Positions 14,505 to 22,088 of a stretch of DNA of 34,041 bases are shown here, piece after piece (within the stretch, counting starts at the first letter, position 1; the number at the start of each line of letters is the position of its first letter). Source of the DNA: JAVVPO01 sp036655715 (GTDB lineage: Bacteria > Bacillota > Clostridia > Lachnospirales > Cellulosilyticaceae); the NCBI GenBank assembly GCA_036655715.1, contig JAVVPO010000019.1, positions 1-34,041 on the forward strand, written 5' to 3'. The translations under genes were made by a program, and so were the position numbers. The notes under the pieces are model-generated. The model ran no database searches and was not told the DNA's origin. It was given only the letters and a program-made list of their open reading frames with translations.

Positions 14505-17144
14505 TTATTTATTAAGTTGTTCTTTAATAACTACCGTCGCTTCTGCTAATGCTTCCGCTATTTTTGTATGATCTTTTCCACCAGCTTGAGCCATATTTGG
14601 TCTTCCGCCGCCGCCGCCATTTACAAGTTTAACTGCTCTAGAGATAATATTACCACAGTGAGCACCTTTATCCATTGCTTCTTTTGTTGCCATAGCAATA
14701 AGGCTTACTTTACCTTCCACATGAGAAGCAAGTACAACAACGTCTACTTTGTCTTTAAGTGTATCACCCATATTTCTTAAGGCGTTCATATCCATGTTCT
14801 CAAAACTTGCTACAAGTGCCTTAACTCCATTTATTTCTTCTGCTTTATCTAGTACTTCACCAGCTTCAGCTTTGGAAATTTGAGCTTTTAATTTCTCATT
14901 TTCTTTTTGAAGTGCTTTAGTATCATTTACTAACCCTTCAACTTTTTTAACTAATTCACCTTTATTAGCCTTAATAGCTTTTGCTACATCACTAATAGTG
15001 TGCTCAAGTCCTTGGTAATAGCTAAGTGCTGATCTACCTGTTACTGCTTCAATACGTCTTACCCCTGCAGCTACCCCTGTTTCAGAAACAATCTTGAATG
15101 TTCCTACTTGAGCAGTATTTACAAGGTGTGTACCACCACAAAGCTCAATAGAGTAATCTCCCATGTTTACAACACGTACGACACTACCATATTTTTCACC
15201 AAAGAGTGCCATAGCACCCATAGCTCTTGCTTCATCAACTGAAGTTTCTTTAATCGCTACGTCTAATGCTTCTAAGATTTTATCATTTACGACTCTTTCA
15301 AGTTCAGCAATCTGCTCACCTGTAAGTGCTTCAAAATGTGTGTAGTCAAATCTTAAACGATCTTTTGTTACATTTGAACCAGCTTGCTCAATATGAGAAC
15401 CAACTATTTCACGTAAAGCTTTTTGTAGTAAGTGCGTGGCTGTATGATTACGTGCTATATCCATACGATCAATTTTATCTACTGTAAATGTAGCTACTTG
15501 ACCTTTTTCAACATGACCTGCTACAACTTTTCCTTGGTGTACAATTTTGCTACCAATAGCTTTTGTTGTATTTGTGATTTGTACTTTACCTGTAGCTGTG
15601 GTAATCATACCATGATCTCCAGCTTGCCCACCACTTTCTGCATAGAATGGTGTTTTAAGTGCTACGATGTATACATTTTCACCTTCACTTGCATCTGTAA
15701 GTAGTTCTGTTTCATTTGTAAGGTAATCAATAGTTCCTTCTGCGCAGTCCTTATCGTATCCTACAAATTCTGATTTAACACTTGCATCTATTTTATGGAA
15801 TACTGTTTCTTCACTTCCCATGTAGCTTGTTTCACTTTGAGCACTTCTTGCACGTTCTCTTTGTTTTTCCATTTCTACAGTGAAACCTTCTTCATCTACA
15901 CCTAGACCTTTTTCTTCTAAAATCTCACGTGTAAGATCAATTGGGAATCCATAAGTATCATAAAGTTTGAAACATGCTTCTCCGCCAAGTACTTTTTCAC
16001 CTTTAGCTTCTAACTCATCTGTATAAGTTTTTAAAATCCCAAGTCCTTGCTCAATTGTTTCATTAAAGTTTTTCTCTTCTACTGTAAGAGATTTAATAAT
16101 ATAATCATATTTTGCTTCAAGCTCTGTATATTCATGCTTTGAGTTATCTACTACTGTTTTAATAAGTGGCTCTAAGAATAATCCTTTGATACCTAATAAT
16201 TTTCCATGTCTAATGGCACGTCTAAGAAGTCTTCTCATAACGTATCCACGGCCTTCATTTGAGGCTCTAACACCATCAGATGACATAAATGTCACTGATC
16301 GAATATGGTCTGTAATAACACGGATAGACATATCTTTTTTAGGATCTGAACCATATTTAACGCCTGCAATCTCACATACGTGATCACGAATAGCTTTTAC
16401 CGTATCTACATCAAAGATAGATTCTACGCCTTGCATCATAGCAGCAAGTCTCTCAAGACCCATACCCGTATCAATATTTGGTTTTGGAAGTGGTGTATAC
16501 GTACCATCTTCATTTCTATTGAATTGTGTAAATACAAGGTTCCAGAACTCTAAGTAACGGTCACAATCACAACCTACTGTACATGTAGGGCTATCACAAC
16601 CAAATTCTGGCCCTCTATCAAAGTAGATTTCTGAACATGGACCACAAGGACCTGTTACGCCTACTTCCCAGAAATTATCTTCTTTACCCATATAGAAGAT
16701 CTTTTCTTTTGGGATACCCATTTTATTTCTCCAAATTTCTGCTGTTTCTTCATCTTCTTCATAAACAGATACAAAAAGGTTTTCTACTGGGATTCCTACA
16801 ACTTCTGTTATAAATTCCCAGGCCCATTCAATAGCTTCTTCCTTGAAATAATCTCCAAATGAGAAGTTTCCAAGCATTTCAAAGAAAGTACCATGTCTAG
16901 CTGTTTTACCGATGTTTTCGATATCACCTGTACGAATACATTTTTGACAAGTTGTTACTCTTTTTGATGGAGGTGTTTCTTGTCCTGTAAAATATGGCTT
17001 AAGAGGTGCCATACCTGCATTAATTAAAAGTAAACTATTGTCGTTTTGTGGTACTAATGGAAAGCTTTTCATTCTTAAATGGTTTTTTGATTCAAAGAAC
17101 TTAAGATACATTTCTCTTAGTTCATTAAGGCCGTAATTTTTCAT
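14505..17144 (-). CDS. alaS: Alanyl-tRNA synthetase
   Basis: An 879-aa class II synthetase of full length. The N-terminal catalytic core includes GMAPLKPYFTGQETPP (44-59), RHGTFFEMLGNFSFGDYF (83-100) and the GRGYVMRRLLRRAIRHG motif 3 region (298-314). The editing domain has the zinc-binding His567 and His571 (NHTATHLL) and Cys669/His673 (CGGTH). The glycine-rich GGGGGRPNMAQAGG of the C-Ala domain lies near the end. It charges tRNA-Ala and clears Ser- and Gly-tRNA-Ala. AGGAGG precedes the ATG. It starts 10 nt after the VanY-like gene, so both lie downstream of the alanine T-box and rise when uncharged tRNA-Ala accumulates. A shorter extra Cys cluster (GCDSPTCTVGCDCD, 182-195) is typical of bacterial AlaRS. 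Confidence 0.97.
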   Translation of the reverse strand: MKNYGLNELREMYLKFFESKNHLRMKSFPLVPQNDNSLLLINAGMAPLKPYFTGQETPPSKRVTTCQKCIRTGDIENIGKTARHGTFFEMLGNFSFGDYFKEEAIEWAWEFITEVVGIPVENLFVSVYEEDEETAEIWRNKMGIPKEKIFYMGKEDNFWEVGVTGPCGPCSEIYFDRGPEFGCDSPTCTVGCDCDRYLEFWNLVFTQFNRNEDGTYTPLPKPNIDTGMGLERLAAMMQGVESIFDVDTVKAIRDHVCEIAGVKYGSDPKKDMSIRVITDHIRSVTFMSSDGVRASNEGRGYVMRRLLRRAIRHGKLLGIKGLFLEPLIKTVVDNSKHEYTELEAKYDYIIKSLTVEEKNFNETIEQGLGILKTYTDELEAKGEKVLGGEACFKLYDTYGFPIDLTREILEEKGLGVDEEGFTVEMEKQRERARSAQSETSYMGSEETVFHKIDASVKSEFVGYDKDCAEGTIDYLTNETELLTDASEGENVYIVALKTPFYAESGGQAGDHGMITTATGKVQITNTTKAIGSKIVHQGKVVAGHVEKGQVATFTVDKIDRMDIARNHTATHLLQKALREIVGSHIEQAGSNVTKDRLRFDYTHFEALTGEQIAELERVVNDKILEALDVAIKETSVDEARAMGAMALFGEKYGSVVRVVNMGDYSIELCGGTHLVNTAQVGTFKIVSETGVAAGVRRIEAVTGRSALSYYQGLEHTISDVAKAIKANKGELVKKVEGLVNDTKALQKENEKLKAQISKAEAGEVLDKAEEINGVKALVASFENMDMNALRNMGDTLKDKVDVVVLASHVEGKVSLIAMATKEAMDKGAHCGNIISRAVKLVNGGGGGRPNMAQAGGKDHTKIAEALAEATVVIKEQLNK

Positions 17145-17154
17145 GTGTATCCTC

Positions 17155-17733
17155 CTAGAAATAAATGTTTTTGTACTCTTCTAAACATAAATCGAGTTTT
17201 TTCATTTTTTTTGCATGACTGATTCCTACATATCTAAAATGGTAAGGTTTATATTTCACACCGGTTATATGGGTTTTATGCCTAGGGTATCTTAGGATAA
17301 AGCCATAATTAATACTATTTTTCAAAAGCCATCTTAGTTGAAAGGTCTGCTCAAATTCGCCAAAAGGATCTTCAAGATGCCATAAACAAGAAGTCGTTAC
17401 ATCTATGGCTACACCTAATTGATGTTCACTACATCCTTGAAGCGTAATGGATTCTTCGGTCTGCCTTGCAGCAAGTTCTGCATCTCTATTAAACAATAGA
17501 GATCTTCTTATGCTTTGATTATATAATAGCCTTTGGTATTCATAAGATCTGTATCCACTTATAATTTGTAATGAAGATAATCCATTTTTCTGTAATTCTT
17601 TGTTAAGAGAATAAAACTGATAATAAACATCTTCTATAATCCAAGTATTAGCTATAGGCTCATGCATTAAACCCATTGGGATATATTTTTTATCTAACGG
17701 GTACTGTTTACTCACTATTTTAAGTAGGTCCAT
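17155..17733 (-). CDS. VanY-family D-Ala-D-Ala carboxypeptidase homologue with altered active site
   Basis: A 192-aa protein of the M15B/VanY fold. It has the substrate-binding Arg62 (ISGYRSYEYQ) and zinc ligands His104 and Asp111 (GCSEHQLGVAIDV) and His165 (PYHFRYVG). Active VanY, VanX and LdcB enzymes carry a catalytic Glu in an ExWH motif (EPWHFRYVG), but here it reads KPYH, with Lys at the Glu position and Tyr for Trp. The codon is AAA, one change from GAA. No signal peptide or membrane segment is present, so it is probably cytoplasmic, unlike cell-wall trimming VanY. I start at ATG 17733, 6 nt after GGGGGAA; the ATG at 17751 lies upstream of that site. It is the first gene after the alanine T-box and is co-transcribed with alaS. 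It may be inactive and serve as a binding protein, or use another base. Confidence 0.85.
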   Translation of the reverse strand: MDLLKIVSKQYPLDKKYIPMGLMHEPIANTWIIEDVYYQFYSLNKELQKNGLSSLQIISGYRSYEYQRLLYNQSIRRSLLFNRDAELAARQTEESITLQGCSEHQLGVAIDVTTSCLWHLEDPFGEFEQTFQLRWLLKNSINYGFILRYPRHKTHITGVKYKPYHFRYVGISHAKKMKKLDLCLEEYKNIYF

Positions 17734-17769
17734 ATACTTCCCCCTTTGCAAAATTGCAATTTAGGACAA

Positions 17770-17998
17770 AATAAAAAACCTTATCCCAAATTAGGGACGA
17801 GGTTTTCTCGCGGTACCACCCTAGTTATACCTGTAATAAGGCATCTCTCTAGAATTATTAACGGGAATCACCCGTATATCTCTACTCACTTTCAAGATAT
17901 CCACTCTAAGGCTGCTTCTACAAACAGGTATTGGAAAACTCTCACCGCTGTTTTCCTCTCTGAAAATCCTTATTTATATACTCTTCCTCTTCATCGTG
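17770..17998 (-). promoter_or_regulatory. T-box riboswitch leader (alanine) of the VanY-like/alaS operon
   Basis: On the minus strand the leader contains the invariant T-box sequence AGGGTGGTACCGCG (17809-17822). The stem I start GATGAAGAGGAAGAGTA lies at about 17979-17995 (GA motif, then AGTA). A distal AGAGAGG element and CGGTGAGAG follow. Two consecutive Ala codons, GCA then GCC, at 17910-17915 sit where the specifier loop is expected; GCA followed by G fits the usual purine rule better, but I did not fold it. Uncharged tRNA-Ala pairing with the specifier and the T-box bulge would favour the antiterminator. Other clostridial alaS genes are controlled the same way. Confidence 0.9.
17771..17806 (-). 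terminator. T-box-controlled intrinsic terminator
   Basis: On the minus strand AAAACC..TCCC pairs with GGGA..GGTTTT (17801-17806 with 17775-17780, plus an inner stem), followed by TTTTTTATTTTG. It lies directly after the T-box sequence, so it is the default structure that the antiterminator disrupts. Confidence 0.85.
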
Positions 17999-18050
17999 TT
18001 TAATATATGTATATACTTAGCATAGCTTGTAATATTCTTATTATGATACG

Positions 18051-18079
18051 ATTATATGTAATGTTTCCCTTTTTGTCAA
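18051..18079 (-). promoter_or_regulatory. Consensus promoter of the T-box/alaS operon
   Basis: A perfect TTGACA (18074-18079) and a perfect TATAAT (18051-18056) with 17-bp spacing on the minus strand, about 55 nt before the T-box stem I. This is the strongest promoter in the window. It implies that control is by attenuation, not by initiation. Confidence 0.9.
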
Positions 18080-18094
18080 TAAAGATTACATATA

Positions 18095-18130
18095 ATTCCC
18101 TAGTTATCCTGTAAAGAATAACTAGGGAAT
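18095..18130. terminator. 13-bp perfect hairpin between the 53-aa gene and the alaS promoter
   Basis: Arms 18095-18107 (ATTCCCTAGTTAT) and 18118-18130 are perfect complements around 10 nt, 5 bp beyond the small gene's stop codon. No clear T-run follows on the minus strand, so termination may be weak, but position and symmetry suit a terminator. Confidence 0.55.
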
Positions 18131-18135
18131 AGGTT

Positions 18136-18297
18136 TTACATCATTTCATGTATTCTATGATTTGTCATATCTATGAGCTGTTTACCACGGTTAAAAGCTT
18201 GCTTTCTTTGCATATTGCTTGATAAAGCATACGCCACACCTAGCGCTCCTAGTGTACCGCCAATAACTGCACCTGTAAAAAACCTATTCATAAACAT
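18136..18297 (-). CDS. 53-aa membrane-anchored small protein (YtxH-like)
   Basis: The minus strand encodes MFMNRFFTGAVIGGTLGALG, followed by a short hydrophobic end (VAYAL, to residue 25) and a basic/polar tail (QRKQAFNRGKQ... ending HEMM). One glycine-rich hydrophobic helix at about 6-25 followed by a charged helix is the pattern of the small YtxH-type stress or envelope proteins. The family call is tentative. GGAAGGGG lies 8 nt before the ATG at 18297; an in-frame ATG at 18291 is also possible. A hairpin follows the stop codon. It lies downstream of htrA on the same strand, about 100 bp away, and may be on the same transcript. It is a real gene by ribosome binding site, composition and terminator, with unknown function. 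Confidence 0.7.
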   Translation of the reverse strand: MFMNRFFTGAVIGGTLGALGVAYALSSNMQRKQAFNRGKQLIDMTNHRIHEMM

Positions 18298-18335
18298 AGA
18301 ATTTTCCCCTTCCATTTAATCACTTTTTAATAGAT

Positions 18336-18364
18336 AAACTAAAACCTTTTGTTTGTTTTAGTTT
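18336..18364 (-). terminator. Weak AT-rich hairpin downstream of htrA
   Basis: Perfect 10-bp arms (18336-18345 and 18355-18364, AAACTAAAAC type) with a 9-nt loop lie between htrA and the small gene. The stem is AT-rich and lacks a T-run after it on the minus strand, so termination is uncertain. Confidence 0.3.
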
Positions 18365-18399
18365 GCACTATTTATAAGAAAAAAATACAATAAGGGTTT

Positions 18400-19812
18400 T
18401 TATTTATTGGTGCTATAAGCGTTAGGCATTTCTTGTAATTTTACTTGAATCGTATGCTTGGATGCCCCTCTAATCAATTTCACATTAATCAGGTCATCTA
18501 CTTTTTTGGCAAGTAATATTTGTTTAAGTTCATTCATTGTTGTGATTTTTTGATCATCAAACTCTAGGATAATGTCTCCTGGTTTAATACCACCCATATC
18601 AGCACTACTACCTGGTACAACTTGAACAATCAGTATACCTACTGGTATTTCATAGAAATTACCAAGTTCTTCAGTTAAATCCTGTCCTTTAATACCCAGA
18701 CTCGGTCTAACAATACGCCCTTTTTCCATAAGCTCACCTACAATAGGCATAACATCGTTCATTGGCAGTGCAAATCCCATCCCCTCTATAGTACCATCTA
18801 CTAGCTTAATGGTATTAATACCTATGACTTCACCACTTGGTCCTACTAATGCGCCTCCACTATTCCCTGGATTAATAGCAGCATCTGTTTGAATTAGGTT
18901 AAGCTTTTGATCTGTTAGGTTAATCTCTCTATTAAGTGCACTAATAACACCTACTGTAACTGTATTATTATAAGCTTCGTTAATAGGATTCCCTATTGCT
19001 ATTGCTAAGTCACCTACTCTGATGTCACTGCTATTGCCAATAGGCGCTGGCCTAATCTGGCCACGTGCTTCTTCTGGAATATCTGCTTTGTTGACAGCTA
19101 TAACAGCTATGTCTGTAATAGTATCCGTACCAATAAGCATAGCAGAAGATTTTTCATTTCCTAAGAAAGTAACTGTTAATGTACTTGCCCCTTCTACTAC
19201 ATGGGCATTGCTGATAATATATATTTTCTCTTCATCCTCATCAAATATAACACCAGATCCTAATCCTGACTGGTTGAACTCCCCAGCCCAAGTCGCTACA
19301 GTTTTGTTATTTTTAATAGATACAACAGAAGGTCCTACATTTTCTGCTATATCCGCTATAGAATTGTTCGTGGTTAGTGGTGCCACATAAGAAGGTATAT
19401 AGGCGATATCAGTAGCTTCTATACTCTTTTCTTCCTCTGGAGCTCCTCCTCCTATGAACTTCTCCACTAGAGGATTGGCAACAGCAAACCCTGTACCGAT
19501 TGAAGCGCCCCCCACTATGCTTATTATAAGCAACCCTGCTATAAACTTTGAAAAAGAGTGTTTAGAGCGTTTAGACTGCTTAGTTTTTATGGTTTCATGA
19601 TAATAAGAGCTTTGCCTTATACACTCTGCCCTCTTATCCTCTTCATAAAAACTAGGGATAACCGCTTCTTCTTCTACCTGTTCTCCTTTTGGCAATGAAC
19701 TTTCTTCACCCGTATAAGCAACATCTATAATCATTTGTTCTTCTCTACTACTCTTAGGATTATTATCTTCAGAGAAACTATTATCCCTATTGCGTGGATT
19801 ATCATCTTGCAT
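18400..19812 (-). CDS. HtrA/DegP-like membrane-anchored serine protease with PDZ domain
   Basis: A 470-aa protein. An acidic cytoplasmic region (1-80) is followed by one membrane helix at about 90-112 (FIAGLLIISIVGGASIGTGF). The trypsin-like domain has the catalytic triad His204 (SNAHVVEG), Asp234 (TDIAVIAV) and Ser318 (NPGNSGGAL). The PDZ domain is at about 372-462 (GILIVQVVPGSSADMGGIKPGDIIL). It would act outside the membrane on misfolded or damaged exported proteins. I start at ATG 19812 because CGGAGG lies 8 nt upstream; an ATG at 19869 has no site. It follows the histidine kinase gene by 117 bp on the same strand, so the sensor may control it, as CssRS controls htrA in Bacillus. That link is inference. 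Confidence 0.93.
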   Translation of the reverse strand: MQDDNPRNRDNSFSEDNNPKSSREEQMIIDVAYTGEESSLPKGEQVEEEAVIPSFYEEDKRAECIRQSSYYHETIKTKQSKRSKHSFSKFIAGLLIISIVGGASIGTGFAVANPLVEKFIGGGAPEEEKSIEATDIAYIPSYVAPLTTNNSIADIAENVGPSVVSIKNNKTVATWAGEFNQSGLGSGVIFDEDEEKIYIISNAHVVEGASTLTVTFLGNEKSSAMLIGTDTITDIAVIAVNKADIPEEARGQIRPAPIGNSSDIRVGDLAIAIGNPINEAYNNTVTVGVISALNREINLTDQKLNLIQTDAAINPGNSGGALVGPSGEVIGINTIKLVDGTIEGMGFALPMNDVMPIVGELMEKGRIVRPSLGIKGQDLTEELGNFYEIPVGILIVQVVPGSSADMGGIKPGDIILEFDDQKITTMNELKQILLAKKVDDLINVKLIRGASKHTIQVKLQEMPNAYSTNK

Positions 19813-19929
19813 AACTATTTCCTCCGTTTCACTTTGGTCATAACTCATAATTGTAGTATATATTCCCATTTTGAATTTTTCATTAAGACATTTGAATATT
19901 TTATGAAGTCATTGTAAAAGAAGATAGAT

Positions 19930-21429
19930 TTACTTAGTATTTATCTTTGCTTTAGGAAGAGAAAAATAAAATTGCACCATTTCTCCTTCTTCTGAAGATA
20001 TTTTAATTTCTTCTCCATGTTGCTTAATAATCTCTTTTACAATTACAAGACCTATACCCATTCCTTTTTTATCTTTACCACGTGATAAGTCTGCTTTGTA
20101 AAAACGTTCCCATATACTATGTTGTTCTTCAAACGGAATAGGTTGTCCGCTATTTTTAATATAAATCCATACTTTGTTTTGCTTAGATAAAGTCTCTATT
20201 TCAATAGTTCCTTCTACATTAACAAACTTAAAAGCATTATCTAATAGATTCTGAACAACTCTAACAATTTTTTCTGGATCTGCGAAAACGATTTGTTCTT
20301 TACTATCTAATATTAAGTTTACATGGACTTGTTTCTCACGAATAATATTTTCGAAATTAGCTAGTATATCTTTTGTCATTTCATGAATATCAAAATCCAT
20401 TTTTTTAAGAGGGAGATTCCCCTCCTCCATTTTATTTAATTCAAGTATATCATTAGTCATCTTAATCATGCGTTGAGATTCATTTAAAACAATATTTAAG
20501 TATTTCTCCTGTTTCTCTAGAGGAATTGTCCCATCTAATATGGCTGTAACAAACCCCTGGATACTTGTAAGTGGAGATCTCATATCATGGGATACGTTAG
20601 CAATAAAAGATTTTCTGTTCTCTTCTATTTTATCTAACTCACTGGCCATGTAGTTAAGTGAAGCGGCTAGTTCACCAATTTCATCTTCCCCTTCAATAGA
20701 AATCCGTTTATCAAACTCACCATTGGCTATTTTTTTTGCTACCTCATTCATTTCTTTAAGTGGTTTAGTCATTTGCCGTGAAATAATAAATATCACAAGG
20801 AAAATGATAGCACACGTAATACTCCCTACCTTAAATATAATCACCCTTACATCTTTAATCGTTTCAAGTATTTGAGGCATAGGCGTGTGAATGAATAAAG
20901 CATATTCTACTTTTCCAAAGATTTCTATAGGATAGCCGATAGTTAGTACAGGTGTTGTAAAGTACTCTTCAAATCCTGTTTCTATTCTTACAACTTTCCC
21001 ATCTAGTACTTGCTGTATCACATACTGATCTGATAATTTCTGATTAGCTATGGCTTTATTTGTATCTTCGGATACAACAATCATCGTATTTTGCTTATCT
21101 ACGATCCAAGTTGTAGCATCCAAATACCCGTTTAAAACGTGTATTTTAAAATAAATTTGATCTATAGCTTGGCTAGGTGCACGTCTAAATTCACCTAACG
21201 CCTTATATTCTTTAGCTATCATCTGCGCCTGCTTAATCATAATATCTTGCGTATACTCTACAAAGTACTCATGAAAAGTATTAGAAAACATAACAAAAAA
21301 GAATAACAAAGTAGCTATCAGTATGCTTATATATAATGTGAATAACTTACTAAATAAGGTGGGAAATAGTGAACCTGTTCTTATTTTTCGAACTTGTATC
21401 CTACTCCCCATACTGTTTTTATGCTCCAT
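19930..21429 (-). CDS. Sensor histidine kinase (HAMP, HisKA, HATPase)
   Basis: A 499-aa membrane kinase. The first membrane helix is about residues 28-50, then an extracellular sensor of about 145 residues (51-195), and a second helix at 196-218. A HAMP domain follows (219-272), then the HisKA dimerisation domain with phospho-acceptor His281 (NVSHDMRSPL), the N-box (QNLLDNA, 393-399) and the G-box (KGMGIGLVIVKEI). It autophosphorylates and passes the phosphate to the response regulator encoded just upstream. The start ATG at 21429 lies 49 nt inside that gene, with AAGGTGA 6 nt upstream, so translation is probably coupled. A shorter start at 21411 has no ribosome binding site. The signal is unknown; the adjacency to htrA suggests envelope or secretion stress. 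Confidence 0.93.
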   Translation of the reverse strand: MEHKNSMGSRIQVRKIRTGSLFPTLFSKLFTLYISILIATLLFFFVMFSNTFHEYFVEYTQDIMIKQAQMIAKEYKALGEFRRAPSQAIDQIYFKIHVLNGYLDATTWIVDKQNTMIVVSEDTNKAIANQKLSDQYVIQQVLDGKVVRIETGFEEYFTTPVLTIGYPIEIFGKVEYALFIHTPMPQILETIKDVRVIIFKVGSITCAIIFLVIFIISRQMTKPLKEMNEVAKKIANGEFDKRISIEGEDEIGELAASLNYMASELDKIEENRKSFIANVSHDMRSPLTSIQGFVTAILDGTIPLEKQEKYLNIVLNESQRMIKMTNDILELNKMEEGNLPLKKMDFDIHEMTKDILANFENIIREKQVHVNLILDSKEQIVFADPEKIVRVVQNLLDNAFKFVNVEGTIEIETLSKQNKVWIYIKNSGQPIPFEEQHSIWERFYKADLSRGKDKKGMGIGLVIVKEIIKQHGEEIKISSEEGEMVQFYFSLPKAKINTK

Positions 21430-22070
21430 GGGTGATCACCTTCAAATTTGTCTCTTAGTCTTTTAATATGCACATCTACTGTACGTGTATCTCCTACAAA
21501 ATCATAACCCCATATTTTATCAAGTAACTGCTCTCTAGTAAAAACTTGCTTAGGATGACTTGCTAAAAAGTATAGCACTTCTAATTCTTTTGGTGGTAAT
21601 TCTAATACCTCGCCTTGGTAAGTAACAGAATAATTGTCTTTATCTACAATAAGGTCTTCTAGCACAATTCTATTTTTTGTTTCAACTACTTCTTCTATAA
21701 CTTGGTTACTTCTTCTTAAAACAGCTTTTACTCTTGCAATAAGTTCTTTAGGATCGAAAGGCTTTGCAATATAATCATCTGCACCTAATTCAAGTCCTAG
21801 CACTTTATCGAAAACATCGCATTTAGCTGTAAGCATAATAATAGGTATTTTGCTTGTTTTTCTAATCTCTTTACATACATCATACCCATCCATTTCTGGA
21901 AGCATAACATCTAAAAGAACAAGATCTGGCTTATAATTATTAAAAGCTTCTACAGCTTGTCTCCCGCTATAAACTTCTTGCGTATCATACCCTTCTTTTT
22001 GTAAATATAAGGATATAAGCTCTGCAATGTTATTATCATCATCAACTACTAATATTTTTGTTCTATTCAT
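21381..22070 (-). CDS. OmpR/PhoB-family response regulator
   Basis: A 229-aa regulator. The receiver domain (1-120) has the acidic pocket Asp10-Asp12 (VVDDD), the phospho-acceptor Asp54 (LLDVMLPEMDG), a conserved Thr/Ala (MLTAK) and Lys (AKPFD). The C-terminal winged helix (about 128-229) ends in the typical RTVDVHIKRLRDKF and WGVGYKF. It binds promoter repeats when phosphorylated by the kinase encoded next. It follows mutS2 by 18 nt with a GGAGGA ribosome binding site, so mutS2 and the two-component pair are one transcription unit. Target genes are not shown by the sequence; htrA downstream is the obvious candidate. Confidence 0.94.
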   Translation of the reverse strand: MNRTKILVVDDDNNIAELISLYLQKEGYDTQEVYSGRQAVEAFNNYKPDLVLLDVMLPEMDGYDVCKEIRKTSKIPIIMLTAKCDVFDKVLGLELGADDYIAKPFDPKELIARVKAVLRRSNQVIEEVVETKNRIVLEDLIVDKDNYSVTYQGEVLELPPKELEVLYFLASHPKQVFTREQLLDKIWGYDFVGDTRTVDVHIKRLRDKFEGDHPWSIKTVWGVGYKFEK

Positions 22071-22088
22071 TTTTCTTCCTCCTGAAAG

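Noticed and set aside
14568..16383. Several plus-strand frames of 60-90 codons inside alaS
   Set aside because: They are antisense to conserved AlaRS motifs and lack starts with ribosome binding sites.
17746..18003. An 85-codon plus-strand reading frame
   Set aside because: It is exactly antisense to the T-box leader, has no ribosome binding site and reads conserved RNA elements as protein.
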